DNA of 44,677 bases from Nymphaea colorata (GCF_008831285.2 NW_022204638.1:1-44677), one strand, 5' to 3'; positions 1 through 12,033 are shown, counted from the first letter of the stretch. Translations and numbers: made by a program. Notes: generated by a model not told the origin, from the sequence alone.

Positions 1-652
1 AGTGCAAAGGTCTGATCACTGTACATATTTTTCAAAAATGATTGAAATCATAATAAAAACACCAAGGAAAATGCTCAACTTGTTTATTATGCATCAATAG
101 GATACCTCATACCCAAAGGCTAGAAGCTACCGTCCTTATTTAGAAACATACACACAACCCTCAGTTCTTTCCTGACCAGAGAAGTTTTCAAGACTTGAGG
201 TATGTCACATACCATATATATATATATATCTATATATCAGTACTTCATAATGCTTCAGCTTGCAATTTTTTTTAATGCCCACAGAACTGTTCTGTGTAAA
301 CAAGGTATGGACACCAACAAGGTCCTCTGTGTAAACATGGTTTTCCTTTGAATTGTATGAGGTAAACTTTCCTGATATATGATGGTTTTTTCTTGGTATA
401 TCTCTAACAGACTGGTATGGAAGTTCACATCTCTCTTCTAAAAGTAACCATCTTAACTGTTGCAAGTTCTGACTTTTGGATACAATGTGATGCAAATGGA
501 AAAATGCAGGAGTGTGACCTTCCCTATTTAAATAATGTTCATTCTTTAGGATAAGAATGTCTTGTCTACTTTAGTGTTAAATGTGGTATTCTTCCTTTTT
601 CATCTCTCAAATATAATGACAATGTCATGCTGTTTATATTTTATGTACATAG
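1..652. other. no gene seen; AT-rich, short TA microsatellite
   Basis: I see no gene here. A TA dinucleotide run lies at about 214-229. A minus-strand frame is open at 205-495 but shows no domain and includes the TA run, so I treat it as chance. Confidence 0.5.
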
Positions 653-869
653 ATTCTAGGTGTTGAAAAAACTGTATCACATTAAGGGATTAAGAAGGCA
701 TATTTTAATTTGGCATTGCATCTTCATCTTGACAAAAATCTTGGAGATGAGGTAAGCATGATGTTCTCTAGCTAACCATTTTGTTCCTTAAAACTTGTTT
801 CTCATTTTTTTTTTGTATGCATGTGTTTCGCTGCAGGATGAAAAAGAAAAAATTCAGCCCTTACAAAAG
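653..869 (+). pseudogene. DnaJ (J-domain) gene relic, DnaJ6-like, two exons
   Basis: The first piece (653-751) reads ILGVEKTVSH, a TAA stop at 683-685, then GIKKAYFNLALHLHLDKN and LGDE. It ends at a good donor (GAG|GTAAGC). The second piece (837-869) follows a CTGCAG acceptor, reads DEKEKIQPLQK and ends at AAG|GTAAC. Joined, they follow the J-domain pattern of helix I end, helix II, loop and helix III seen in plant DnaJ6-type proteins. The co-chaperone role depends on the HPD loop that stimulates Hsp70 ATPase. Here that loop is HLD (CAT CTT GAC, 725-733), one base from HPD. With the stop and no later exons found, this is a dead fragment. The kept intron means it was copied as DNA, not through mRNA. 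The J-domain call is firm; the DnaJ6 subfamily is a guess from the helix III wording. Confidence 0.75.
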
Positions 870-1445
870 GTAACAACTACTCTTGGCTATACTAAAAAAA
901 AAAAGACTCTCTCCTTAGATCTCTATGTATATAATGTTATCTAGTTTTTATCTTTCACTTATAATGTTACCATATAATCTTTTCTTTTCTCCTTTGAAAT
1001 CTTTGGTTCAAGTCAATGCCATTGTTTAGTTAAAGTCATGTTATGCTCTATGACATGGGTTGATCCTCAAAGTGTCTCTTTCTATCATTTTTCGTTTCAA
1101 ATATTTATCTAGTCGACAACTATATCCATACATTCTTCTGTAATGATGTGTATATAGTAGCAGAGCCAATATAAGAAAGATGCCAATATTACTACATAGT
1201 GTATAGAATTAGGATGGTATGTTCCCTCTATTATCTTTATCCTTAACCTTCGTTCATTTTTGTTAGAAAAATTGTTTGAATTTGAAAGCTTCCTATTTGG
1301 TGTGTGCAAGCCTTTGTGTGTGTGTGTGTGTGTTTGTCCAGTCCCATATGCAATGGAAAGAAAGTGGTTCAATGGTGATTGCTTACTATTAACATTTCTT
1401 GTAGTTATGTAATAACTCTTGAAATTAAACATTATCAACAAGCTA
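870..1445. other. no gene seen; (TG)n microsatellite
   Basis: I looked for the next DnaJ exon in the plus strand and did not find one. A TG run lies at about 1315-1333. Nothing else is supported. Confidence 0.5.
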
Positions 1446-1667
1446 TTACTTATGTCTTAAGGTTTGAATTTCCTCCCATGTTAGGTCGAAGGCAAAGATT
1501 TCTTGTTGCTGAATCTCTAGAATGGTTTTCAAAAGTGAAACAAAATTTGATGTAGAAGCTCCTGTGCTAGCCAAAAGATCCATAGTGCTTAACCATAACG
1601 GAAATCCATCTTTTGTCATTTGAACTGGGCAATCAAGTATATCAGCTCCATCGTATATAGCTTGTTG
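1446..1667 (-). pseudogene. GDPDL/SHV3-like glycerophosphodiester phosphodiesterase-like exon fragment
   Basis: On the minus strand 73 codons are open between stops. The reading includes QQAIYDGADILDCPVQMTKD, then GFPLWLSTMDLLASTG, ILEIQQQEIFAFDLTW and EEIQTLRHK before TAA (1448-1446). This matches the GDPD-like domain of plant GDPDL (SHV3/SVL) proteins, which usually read like D-VIDCPVQMSKDG, then EIQ, then F-LTW-EIQTL. Those proteins are GPI-anchored at the cell surface and act in cell-wall organisation. Only one exon-sized piece is present, out of a protein that is normally over 700 residues. The sequence runs into a stop where the family continues, and no clear acceptor precedes it. I infer a duplicated fragment, probably not expressed as protein. 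The family call rests on several consecutive conserved motifs. Confidence 0.78.
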
Positions 1668-2966
1668 TTAAAAGTGTATTTGTGTCTTATCATAATAAAT
1701 TGATGCACACCTAGGACTGAGGTATGGTTTGAGACCTCACTGAAGAAAACTGAAGCACCAAGTTTGAAATGTTAGGCATGTAATGAGATGACAACTCAGC
1801 AAAGACAACATGGCATATCATAAAATGACAAAAAAAATATTATCTGCTGGTATTAGATTATATTCATAAGTTCATACAACTTACATAATTAAGCCCTTTT
1901 GGCAAAATTTATTATGCTCCCATCTACTGAATCTAGTAAACTGGAAGAAGCTGGAGAGCTTAACAGGCTTTCAACCAATAATCTAAAACCATAAGAAACT
2001 GCTTATGAAGGGAACTACATATTATACACCAAGAAGAACTATGCCTATTTGCTAAGACGACATCACAAGTATGAGTTGAGACTTTCCATGGCATGTGTAC
2101 CAAAAGGTAAGCACAAACACATGTACATAATATATACACAAGGTGAGTGGCACTAGAACATTTATGTGTGGGCCCCACATAGCCTGCACGGCTGAGTCTC
2201 ACCCAATGGTGAGGCCAATCCTAGGAGGCTAAATCAAACTTGAACCTATTGAACCTGTCAATCAATCTAGTCATGGACCAAATACTCTTTTACTAAACCC
2301 TACATACCTTTGACTAAGCTTAGTCAAAACACAATCCAAATTGGAATTAGCAAAAAACATAATTGAATGTTGTCAAGTGTCAAAATCATCAAACTGCATT
2401 GGATTTAGTTGAAGTCAAAGCATGAATTGGACATTGACCATGATCAAACCATCACATCAATTCAATTTTATGACAAAATTGTCTCTATGAATCAAGCTCA
2501 AATGATAAAGTCCTAATTTACGGTTTTAAGCAAATCAATTACGTGTTTGAACTTGTAAGTCATACGATTCTATACAATCATACAATCTCAATTAGGGTTT
2601 TGACCAAGGTAAACCCATTTTCACTCAAATTTGGATAAAGATGTCTTTTATAATTCAATTTGACATAATCAATTTAAAAATGAATTGAATTGTTGAATTT
2701 GTAGACAAGGGAAGTCTACAATTCAATGCAATTTAAATATACGTCTCTAGGTCAAAGCCTAGCAGACCCAAGTCAAACTGGAACACACCCAAGAGAGAGT
2801 GTGTTCAAAGTCAAAGTGAAAGCTTTTCTCGTCAAAGTTTTAATTATAATTTGAAACTATGTTTAAACCCAAAGTTTTAAATTAAAATCACAATTTTGTT
2901 TGGTGAAAGTCATGTTAGACTTGACCTAAACCAAACCTACCTAGCTCATGCATGTGGACTAGGTGA
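1668..2966. other. no gene seen; unassigned intergenic DNA
   Basis: No coding frame with recognisable motifs was found. From 2210 on, the DNA is rich in TCAA/TTGA words (for example around 2270-2480), as in old retroelement-derived DNA, but I could not place it in a family. It lies just outside the left arm of the large inverted repeat. Confidence 0.45.
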
Positions 2967-3301
2967 GACCATTATCGAAATAAAAAAAAGTACTAAAATT
3001 TCTTGGGAATTAACATGGGAGATGTGGCAGCCACAATCACCCAAGTAGTGATGACAATCTTTCCACCTAGGCGACCAACCATTGGTTGGTCCATGCCACC
3101 TCACAAGGGTGGACCAGCCCAAAGATGTCACACCAAAAGAATGTCTCCCAAGGAGGGGGATTTTCTTTTCAAAAACTTTTGAAAAAAGCAAAAAAAAAAG
3201 AAAAGAGGGGGTGTAACCCATCCTTGCTCCTCCATTGTAGGCAAATCAAAGTCAAAATGAAAAAGAAGAAGAAAAATCCTTTTTAACCCCCTTGAGGTCC
3301 C

Positions 3302-3316
3302 GGGGGGGGGGGGGGG
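3302..3316 (+). repeat. G15 homopolymer in left arm
   Basis: An uninterrupted run of 15 G follows TCCC at 3298-3301. The right arm has the complementary C-rich tract at about 17174-17191, broken by a T. Such tracts vary easily in length and could form G-quadruplexes. Confidence 0.9.
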
Positions 3317-4166
3317 AGGTGATTTTCTTTTTATAATACTAGTGCTCTCTCCTTCCCTTCCCCCTTCGTCGCAGCCAAGAGGAGGAAGAAGAAGAAGGAG
3401 CCAATGAGAGGAGGAGCTGCCATCATCCAACCTCTCTCTCTCTCATTTTCCCATTTGATTGCTCCTAGTCTTGCTAATTTAGTGTACTTCATTGGACTCT
3501 TGCTTAGGATTTCTAGTACAAGGAAATCATCTTTGTACCCCTTTTTAAGGAAGAAGACCTTCTTCTTCTAACTTTGCTAAACTCGAATCTAAGCTTTGAT
3601 TTGTACTTAGGATTGCTTGATTTAGAGAACTAGAAAAGAGAAGTTCCAAACACCAAAGCCAACCACAAGGTAGGGGTGATTATGGGAGGGTTTCATTTTA
3701 AGTTCTTATTCATGGCTGGGAATAATGTACTGTTAAGGTGTGCTACGTTCCAATGTACATTTTCATGCATTTTTCATGTATCAATCAGGTTTTATAAAAA
3801 AAAGAACCCATGGATCTATCTTCTAAAAGGGCCCCAAGGCCCCGCTCCTTTCAAAAATAGCTTGCCTAAACCCATTTTCAACTCCTCACCATGAGAGGAT
3901 TCTACAGTGAGAGTGTGATTTATATTTTCTGCAATATATAATCTAATCTTCTATTAAGGATGGATGCAATATCATGAATGTGATCCACCCTCACATGGAA
4001 AAAAACTTAGAGAAACTTGCTTGAGCATTCTCTTAATTTCCTCTATTTTGAGTCGTGCATTCATTATCTAATTGATTAAGGGTGGTGGTGGATCATCATG
4101 GTTTGTGTGCTAAGAGGTTCTCTTTCTTATTTTTCATTATAAGAGGCAAAACATGTGTGTTTTGTG

Positions 4167-4222
<56 letters not shown>
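4167..4222. repeat. (CA)n(TA)n microsatellite
   Basis: About seven CA units are followed by about 21 TA units. The equivalent place in the right arm (about 16180-16210) has only short ATATGCATGTATAT-type sequence, so the expansion happened after the arms arose. Confidence 0.9.
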
Positions 4223-4223
<1 letters not shown>

Positions 4224-6275
4224 CATCTTATTGAATCTCATTTTTTCTCTTTAAAATAAGGTCAGAACTTGTTTTCAAACTGGTTTAAAGAAAGTAAATC
4301 TTCATTTTGGTCTTCGTAGTTCAAAACTACAAGATTATTTAATATTTTATCTCAAAACCTTGCCTATTCCAGCAATACATGTGTAAAAGTGCATGCATGT
4401 TGCTAAATTCAAACCTTAATGCCATGAAATTTAGCTTAAAACATCATAGTTTAGAGCTACTGCAAAGTTAATTCAGCTACGACTTTGCTATTTTCTATAG
4501 AACTAGAGAAAGTTTTAATCTCATTCAAACCAGCACATTAAAATAAAAATTTTAAAGTTGTTGGTTTCATTCATACATTTCTAGATTTGCATGGGATTAA
4601 TCAATATCTCAAAGTATTCCAAAATTATATTCAAAACCTAATTTTCATTTTTACCAAAATAGAATATCAAATGTGTGGAAATCATCCATAGAATGGATGA
4701 ATCTTTTAGCAACAACATCTAAAACCGATTTCGCTTTTAGAAAATAAAGTTTCCAAACTTTATGTCTAAGCCCAATGTGAATGCCCAACATGAATGAGAG
4801 CATGCCGTCAAGAGGAACATCCCTCGTGCTGATCTAAAGGCTTAACTTATAGAAAGGCAAGCAAAATTTCAATAATTTGTCATCATTTTCTAAGGAACAA
4901 GCTCTCTAAAAATCTATATTTCTGATTTTCAGCTACATAAATCAGTATGAAACCTGATTTTATGGCTATTTTAAAATAAAAGTTGATGTTATTGACATCT
5001 CCCGTATATTTTAAAAGTTGATTTCAATATCATTTACATGATTTTAATAATTTTGATGATTTGATCTCAAGTCTCAAGCTTGTGGACTGCCTAACTCTTG
5101 TGCTTAATAATATATCAAGCACACTTAGAGAAAGTCTTACATTCCAACCAAAAATCAATCTTTGTATGTGTGGATTATGAAATAAATATTTACATTGAAT
5201 GAATGTTGAGAGATTATGAGAGAAAAGAATGAATGTCTCATATAGTTTATCTTCTTCTATCGTGCATTCACACACCAAAATCAATTGCACACAAGAACAT
5301 TCTCAAGAAATTAAGTATTTATATTTCAAAATACAAAAAAGTGGCCAAATCATATTGTAATAAGAATGTGAAAATGTCACCTAGTTTCAAAAGAAGACAG
5401 AAGAATCATATCATAATTTGACCAAAATATGTTTGAAAACAATATATTGTCTAACATTTTGGAAACTACATTTCATCATAAGAGTGAGTTTATTTGGTAC
5501 CTAACTCTTCCCTAAAAAGAGAATTCACTTTAAATCATGTTCATATCTGATACCAAATCATGTGATTTGGCAAAAAAGGATTTCAAAATTAATCTGTTTG
5601 CTAAGAAAACTTAGCTGTCTTTTGTCTGAAATCAATACATTTGCTACATGAACCTAGCCATTTTCCCAAAAACTTGATCACAAGTTGATCTTAATTCAGT
5701 TCAAAACCATGCAATGATCTTGAGTTCACAACAAATAACTAGATCTCCACCTCTAAAACCTCAAATTTTCAAATAATTTTACAATTTATTATATAATATT
5801 TAATTCAAAATTACCAAATTATGAAGAAAAGGTCTAAACTCTTGGGTCAAAACCACATTCCAAGTCAATTTTCAATACCATTGCCGTCTGATGACACATT
5901 TTTTGTAATAAAAAAAATGGTCTCCAATTTGAACATTGTTCAACTTTTCAATTTTGTTACAATTTACCCAATTTCCCAAACAAACTAGTTGAATTTCAAA
6001 TAGTTTACCAAAATAAGTAAATTTTTCAAAAAAATTGTCCAAATTCTGTTCCAATTTACTTAAAAACAAGTTTAGAAATCACTTGTTCAAAACCAAGTTC
6101 AAAATGAAATTTCAATTTCAATTTCAATTCTCTACGCACAAACTTAACAGATTGTGCAAATGACTTGCACATGATCCGGGAAATACTTAGCCTCTGATCC
6201 AATTACCCCTGCTAAAGACGACAAGAATGGTTGGACATCGTACCGGTGGGCGGGTCCCTTTCTCTTAAGATTTTC

Positions 6276-6521
6276 TCAAAACCCAATTTGAAATTTTGCT
6301 GCTTTGTGTAACTCCCCACACTCAATCAACACCTTAAGGACAGGAGGGGTGCTAACCAACAAGCATTCAACCATAGGATTGTTGGAGTAATTGTAGCTTA
6401 AAGCATTGTCATTTGCAAAACCAGATGCAAGGACTACCAATCCTGGTGTATAAGCATATGAAACAAGATATGTATGAGGAAGTAGATATCGATATGCACT
6501 AGTGGGTAGTCTTAGTAGCAT
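6276..6521 (-). pseudogene. unidentified coding-like fragment in left arm
   Basis: A minus-strand frame of 81 codons includes LLRLPTSAYRYLLPHTYLVS, then LVVLASGFANDNALSYNYSN and VLKVLIECGELHKAAKFQIG. I do not recognise the family. The collinear stretch of the right arm (14207-14443, plus strand) has the same sequence, but this frame is broken there by a stop and indels. A second coding-like block lies 5' of it on the same strand (6853-6797, LPLSIDSASQSIVDNLSIL), with a counterpart at 13875-13931 (LPLSINSASRSIVDNVSIL). Together they may be exons of a gene caught in the repeat before the arms duplicated. The start is uncertain, and the open frame may only reflect less damage in this copy. Confidence 0.35.
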
Positions 6522-8309
6522 GATTGGAAAAAGAAAACCACCATTCTATAGACTGAGAATCAACATGAATAACATCAAAATTACCTATCTAAATTTAACA
6601 AGCATTCTTTTCAAAGGCCTCAAGATAGTTCGATATGTATAATGGACAACTATTATACAGTGAAACATTGTCGCACATGAAGAATTGTTAAGACAACTCA
6701 AAAGGGAAATTGTAACCAGCTATAAAAAACCCGATCATATGTAGACAAAACAGAGTGAAACTTTCATATCATGCTAATTGATTTCATATGCTGCTCTAGG
6801 ATTGATAAATTGTCCACAATGCTTTGAGATGCTGAGTCGATGGAAAGAGGAAGAGCATGAGTTCAGGTAACTTTTCTTTGTCATTGGCCTTTGCTTGTGC
6901 AGAAACCAAAAGGTTTGAGAGACTAAGGAACATTTGATAAGGATAACTTACAAGTGACCCAAAGGTGTTGTCTGAGTCTGGTCACTTGAGAAGAATATGT
7001 TGATGTCTGGCAAGATTTCCATGAAAACTGTATTTGGAAGAAGAAAAAATTAGGAAAGTTGGTATTGAAGGAAACATAGAAATACTTGACACTACTTTGT
7101 TTGTATTAACCCTAACAGAATGTATCATTTCCTAGTTTTAACATCATTGTTGAGCCTTTTTGTATCTTGTAGCTTTCAAACCTTGAAGGCTTGAACTGAG
7201 TTGCCATAGAACTCAACCTACGTTCAACTATTGATAAAAGAATCGATTACTCCAATTGACAAACTTTTTTTGGTGTCTGGATTTGCAGAAAAGCTACCTC
7301 ATATGCTGAAGGTTAATTTCTTTATATTCTTAAGGCACTTGGCAGTGAATCACAAAGGCATCTAGAGGACTGTTTATAAGAATATTGGCATCACTCTCTT
7401 TTGCCATAGAACACTTAAGATAGATATTATGTGTTATTAACTTCATTTTTCAAAAGAAAATTTGTTGTCTTACATTGATGAATTCCTACCTATTGGTGCC
7501 TAAGGGTTTGCTTTTATATCATCTGTTAGAGGTTTCTCGCTCTGTTTCTCAAACCCAAGAAGGATCACAAGTACCGTATGCACTGTATGGGCTATAGAGC
7601 CTTCATCTTGAGATTATTAATTTCTTTAAAGGGTTAAACATATTTCAAAAGAAATTGTATTCAGAGCCATCATCTACCACCCTATCTACTCAACACCATT
7701 CTATTGGCCACACAGCCATCGTCTTGGGCATTTAAGATTGTAATCAGCTAATTCTACGTTGGGTTATGTTTTAAATTTCAGCTATGAAATATGTAATCTA
7801 CCAAATTTTAGGTGGTCCCTACATATTTTCTTAATGAAAAATATTCGTGCAGCCTTCACTTCTTTTTTTTACAGGCTGAATTAGTAAATTTGTTACAAAA
7901 TCATCAATTTGGAGAGAAGAAAGTTAGCTATTGGTGATGAAGGTTCAAAAATATTGCTTAGGAAATTGTTATGTACTTTACACACTGCTGATCAACTCTG
8001 CTATTGAGGTAGTATAGAAATACATTTATGTTTGCTTTTCATATGCTATTTTTATGGATATCAATTTTGATTCCTTCCGGTTTTTACAGCCTTATGACTG
8101 TTTGCATTCAAATGGCATCTTATAGAATTTGAATTGCAGCAACACTATATGTAGGTATTTTAATGTACGGAACAAGGACAAGCATAGGAGTTGGTGTGGC
8201 CTCCTAAAAATATTGATGTAGTGTTAATTTCATTAGATGTATGCAATATTTAAATCCTTTATAGAATTTTACTATTGAATCAGGTTTTTCTTTTTTCATT
8301 CATAATGGA

Positions 8310-8571
8310 CATACTAGTGATAAAGTGCATCGAAAAAGGCAAAGAATGGTGGGGTCACCTCTAAACAGTGAAATAAATCACATCTAAACCTAGAGTAATG
8401 GCAACCTAAGCTTTTAAGGTGACTTTTTCACTGGTGGAGCTAGCTGTAGTGATGAAATAGTCGACAACTCTACCGATGACATGCATTCACCGCTATAGGC
8501 TACCCGAACACGACAAACAGCAGTGACAGTGTCGGCATTACTTTCACTGGTATAGGCTTTTTTTTGTAGTG
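8310..8571. mobile_element. CACTA-like miniature element remnant in left arm
   Basis: The right edge reads TTTTTTTTGTAGTG (ending 8571), which reversed is CACTACAAAAAAAA, the usual start of CACTA (En/Spm) elements. Inside are short subterminal words such as CACCGCTATAGG, TTCACTGGTATAGGC and CAGTGACAGT. The left edge is not a clean matching CACTA end, so the boundary is approximate. The right arm has a shorter, damaged counterpart at about 12328-12425. It is far too small to encode a transposase. Confidence 0.5.
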
Positions 8572-8996
8572 AATTCTAAGGAAGGAGAGTTTTATGCAGA
8601 TATAGTTATGTAGATGTGAAGATTGATACTGGTTAAGTGGTATAGCTGCCTTTTCTCATCATGTGTTTCGCTTAGTGCCTGATGTCTGAAAAATTTTTTG
8701 GTCTCCTGATCCTTTTTTTGGAGTAAAAGTAGGTAAACTAGCTACCACCTGGCATATCCTTAGTTGGAAATTTTTCTTTGTTAAATTGAGCACTAACTCA
8801 TCCTATATTCATCAATTGTTATAGCATAATTGGTTGCATGGGCAGATGTGTAGAAGACATGTTGCTTGTTTGGTTCCCAAAGGTTTTACATTCCTGGGCT
8901 GTGACAAGTGAGATCCTGACACTCAAGTTCAAGGGTGTCCCACACCCCGGCCCACCCAGATTTGATGCAGCCAAGACCCTAGAAGCAAGGAGAATT

Positions 8997-9030
8997 GGGG
9001 GGGGGGGGGGGCGGGGAGGGTGGGGGGGAG
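8997..9030 (+). repeat. G-rich tract, possible G-quadruplex
   Basis: A run of about 15 G is followed by C, GGGG, A, GGG, T and GGGGGGG. It contains more than four runs of at least three G, which satisfies the simple G-quadruplex rule on the plus strand. Confidence 0.8.
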
Positions 9031-9656
9031 GTTCTTTTCGATCTTTTTAGGTCAATTCACCTTAGCAAAAGTTAAATGGTAAAAATACCTACACTAATTA
9101 CAAGACACAAAATCAATGGAAAGAACTGATCTCAACAAAATTGATAGCCTCAAAATTAAGAAATATTGTTTTAAATTAAAGATATTATGAATAGGTCAAA
9201 GGCCCTCTTCCCTTATGCTGGCCACTTGGATTGATGTATACATCGGGACCTGGGTAAGACTTCGTCTACTTTACTGTTTATGAGTTTTTTTCTTTCATTT
9301 AAATATACGTTTTTTCAAAAAATAAACAACGAATTAAGGAACACAAACGTTCAAAGAAAACAAAACAAGTACACGATATGTGTGCACAAGGCTTATTAAT
9401 GTTAGATTTAGTTGCTACTAATCAAAATCTTTTTCAAATATATTTTTTTGACTTTTTAATTTTCTATATCCACTAAAATTTTCATTACATTAAATAATTA
9501 CAGCATTGAATTTATTCTAGTTGAGACAAAAAAGTGGTTCTAAAATTGTTCTCTTCCTTCTTGTTGTAATGTTTTATTTCCCAAAAACTTATAATTTGTC
9601 ATCAACTTTTGGAAAACTTATTTTTCCTCCAATGCAGCATCTTTATAAAGCTGTAA

Positions 9657-9906
9657 ATCCTTGAAAATTTCTCTATTTTATTTATGTGGCAACATGTTGT
9701 TTGAAGAATAAAGTTTGTTACTTAGAGCTACATATCAAGGGTACATTTCTTAATCATTTTCATTTCTTGATAATAAAGAGAGAAAATCCATGAAAATTTC
9801 TCAATTTATTTTTGTGGCAATATTTTGGTTGTAAAATAAAAGCTGTTATTTGGAGCTACATATCAAGTGTACATTTCTTGACCGTTTTCATTTCTTCACA
9901 GTAATT
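9657..9906 (+). repeat. tandem duplication, period about 129 bp
   Basis: The word TGAAAATTTCTC occurs near 9662 and again near 9791. Both units continue with TTATTT-TGTGGCAA, then GAGCTACATATCAAG and GTACATTTCTT. The two units are diverged. Confidence 0.85.
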
Positions 9907-10955
9907 ATAAGCGCATTCCTTCCCAGTGCATGTAACCTACATAACAAAAATTAGTAATGCTTTGTAAAAAATTTAAAAAATTATGTTATCGCTTTCATAA
10001 ATGTTCCATTCCAACATTTTGATTTCCACTCATATGATACAGAAAATGAATCTCTTACTTGAATTTTTCCTTTTCATTCCATTCCAAACCAAGTCTTTTC
10101 ATTTCAAATCAACCATTGAGGTCATTCTAGAAAAAAAAACTGACGCAACTATCCCTTTCTTCCGCTTCTTTGCAAAATTCCTTTTTATTTTTTTGAAAAC
10201 GCAAAGGGCTTGCTGTGTACACTCAGCCGTTACCGTCAATGGTGGACGACCTTGTGAAAAAGCAAATTGAGCCCTTCGAGCTGCTAAGATCTCATCTGAT
10301 GCGATAGAGCATTAAATGCATGGTCGGAATTCATTTCTTCGATATAATATTAAGACACGAAGAGTTCAAATAGTTTGAACTCAAATCGAATTCCCTCGCC
10401 AAAATTGTATTCAAACTTGACTCATCTATAAGTAAGAATTTAACTTGTAAGAATTCGACTAGTTTAAACTGGATTCGGTTTGGTTCGGCTACATAATAAA
10501 TGTTCAAATATAATAAAGAACTAAGAGTAGCAACTAAACGAGTTAAAACATACGACGCAGGTCTAACATTGAGTTAAACAAGTTAAGCAAGTAAGTCGAG
10601 CTCAAACCTAACACTGACTTGAGTTCAGTTTGAGTCAAAGCTCATAGTTTTCTAAGTCAAGTCCAACTCGAGCTACACGGTGCCCCGTCTCCCCTCCAAC
10701 ACGCAAGTGGGCCTCTAACACTATCATGAAAGGAACTCTTTTTTTTAATGACCCACCAATAAATTCCAGTTGTTGGCCCAACCGAAGACCTCCAGGGAAA
10801 TATGTTTCGCCCTTCTCATTGAAATGGTCTTCGGAAAATACGTGTCCCTTTGTCCCTTCATCATCGAACATAAGAGGGTGTGATTGACGCCGAAAGGTGG
10901 AATTGAAATATCGAATATGTCGTGCTTCCGGTGATTTTCTGTCCTCTTCCTAGTC

Positions 10956-12033
10956 ATGGCCCTTTAGCTTTCAAGATTCCTCTTGTTCTTCCTTTACATT
11001 CTAGCTCATATCGGTAGATCACCTGCAACTTCACCAAATAACATCTACATTCAATAGCTTCCGCCAGTCAGACCTTAACCTATCTGGCTCTGCAACTATT
11101 ACCAGGACTAGGGCTCTTCAAGTGACTAACAGTCAACATTCCATGGAACCAGGCATCAAAGGCAATGCATTCTTCACTGCCAGTCTACAGTTTAAGAAGC
11201 CTACCGCTTCCAAGAGAACCAAATCATTCAGTATTCATTTTGTGTTCGCAATCGTCTCCAAAGCCCATCAATCAGGTGGCCATGGCTTTGTGTTCATCGT
11301 TGCACTGTCCCCCAACTTCTCCAATGCCATGGGAGGTCGCTTATTTGGTCTCTTCAGCATCAGGAACAATGAAAACACAACGAATCAAATATTTGTAGTT
11401 GAATTCAACATAGTTCAACACACAAATTTGCATGATATAGATGAAAGCCATGTGGGTGTCGACATCAACGGTGTGAACTCCAGTGTCTCCGAACCGGCTG
11501 CTTACTATACAGGGAATCACAAAAAAGAACAGGGGGTCCTAGACGGCCAGACACCCATTCAAGCATGGATAGAATATGATGGGCCGATGAAGCAGCTGAA
11601 TGTCACCATAGCTCCATTGTCACACCAACTCAAGCCTAATTGCATACTCAATTCACGTTCCATTGATTTGTCCCCTGTTCTGCTTGAACACATGTATGTT
11701 GGATTCTCTTTTGGTACACATAAGCTGGTAAGCAAGTGCTATATTTTGGCATGGAGCTTTGCAATGGATGGAAAAGTTCTAGAGTTGGACCTTTCACACC
11801 TTCCCTCTATTCCTCAGGATTGTACTCCTCTGTGGAAGTCTTTTAAGCTGTACCTATACATTTCTGTAGCTTTAGTGGCTCTATTGTTTATCATCGTCAC
11901 ATTTAGCATTTCTTATTTGACCAAAAGGAAGAGGAAGCTGACATCTGAGAAGATAGAAGGCTGGGAGATGGACTACCCACATAAACTTCCCTATAGAGTG
12001 TTAACAAAAATACCAAGAAGGCTCTCAAGGTGA
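10956..12033 (+). pseudogene. L-type lectin receptor kinase pseudogene, kinase lost
   Basis: L-type LecRKs are single-exon plasma-membrane receptors with signal peptide, legume-lectin ectodomain, one membrane helix and a cytosolic Ser/Thr kinase. Here ATG at 10956 gives MAL, then an in-frame TAG (10965-10967), then a signal-peptide-like LSRFLLFFLYILAHIG. The lectin domain lies in the next frame, open from 11005: FNSFRQSDLNLSGSATI, GHGFVFIVALSPNFSNAM, VEFNIVQHTNLHDIDESHVG, QAWIEYDGPMKQLNVTIAP, and ILAWSFAMDG near its end. A frameshift therefore lies near 11045-11050. The usual VEFD metal-site aspartate is Asn (VEFN). A membrane helix (about codons 243-266 counted from 11122), basic KRKRK and juxtamembrane EGWEMDYPHKLPYRVL follow. 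Just where YKATKGF would start, the frame shifts and ends at TGA. No kinase follows; the right repeat arm begins 65 bp later. The first in-frame ATG of the lectin frame is 11143. Confidence 0.9.

Larger units (their letters stand above)
2967..8789 (+). repeat. left arm of giant inverted repeat
   Basis: The reverse complement of this arm occurs at 12098-17473. Matching points keep one order along the full length: 3060-3130 with 17310-17400; 3960-4090 with 16320-16460; 4760-4850 with 15880-15930; 5070-5300 with 15420-15690; 6276-6521 with 14200-14450; 7000-7260 with 13480-13750; 7860-8100 with 12620-12850; 8590-8789 with 12098-12320. By eye most positions agree, with many small indels and private microsatellites. 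The match begins near GACCATT (2967) and ends near TTTGTTAAATTGA (8789). The outer half (to about 6250) has no recognisable gene. The inner half holds short coding-like pieces. Confidence 0.9.
8790..10955. other. spacer of the inverted repeat, 5' part; no gene seen
   Basis: This unique DNA lies between the arms. It has a G-rich tract at 8997-9030 and a 129-bp tandem duplication at 9657-9906. At about 10340-10680 there is a region rich in GAGTT/AACTC and GAGCTC words, similar in wording to 37120-37260. The stretch from 10680 to 10955 is less AT-rich and leads into the lectin receptor pseudogene, so it may be its old promoter and leader. I saw no clear TATA box. Confidence 0.5.

Noticed and set aside
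3086-3430. Lys-rich and Pro/Ser-rich frames in the left arm
   Set aside because: They read through the G15 run and purine-rich simple sequence, and the right arm does not keep them.
2967-8789. Reading the arm as one very long LTR
   Set aside because: No TG...CA ends, primer-binding site or polypurine tract was found at the edges, and the two arms are inverted, not direct.
10635-10957. Minus-strand open frames upstream of the lectin receptor pseudogene
   Set aside because: They lie over its likely old promoter and leader, overlap each other in different frames and have no domain.
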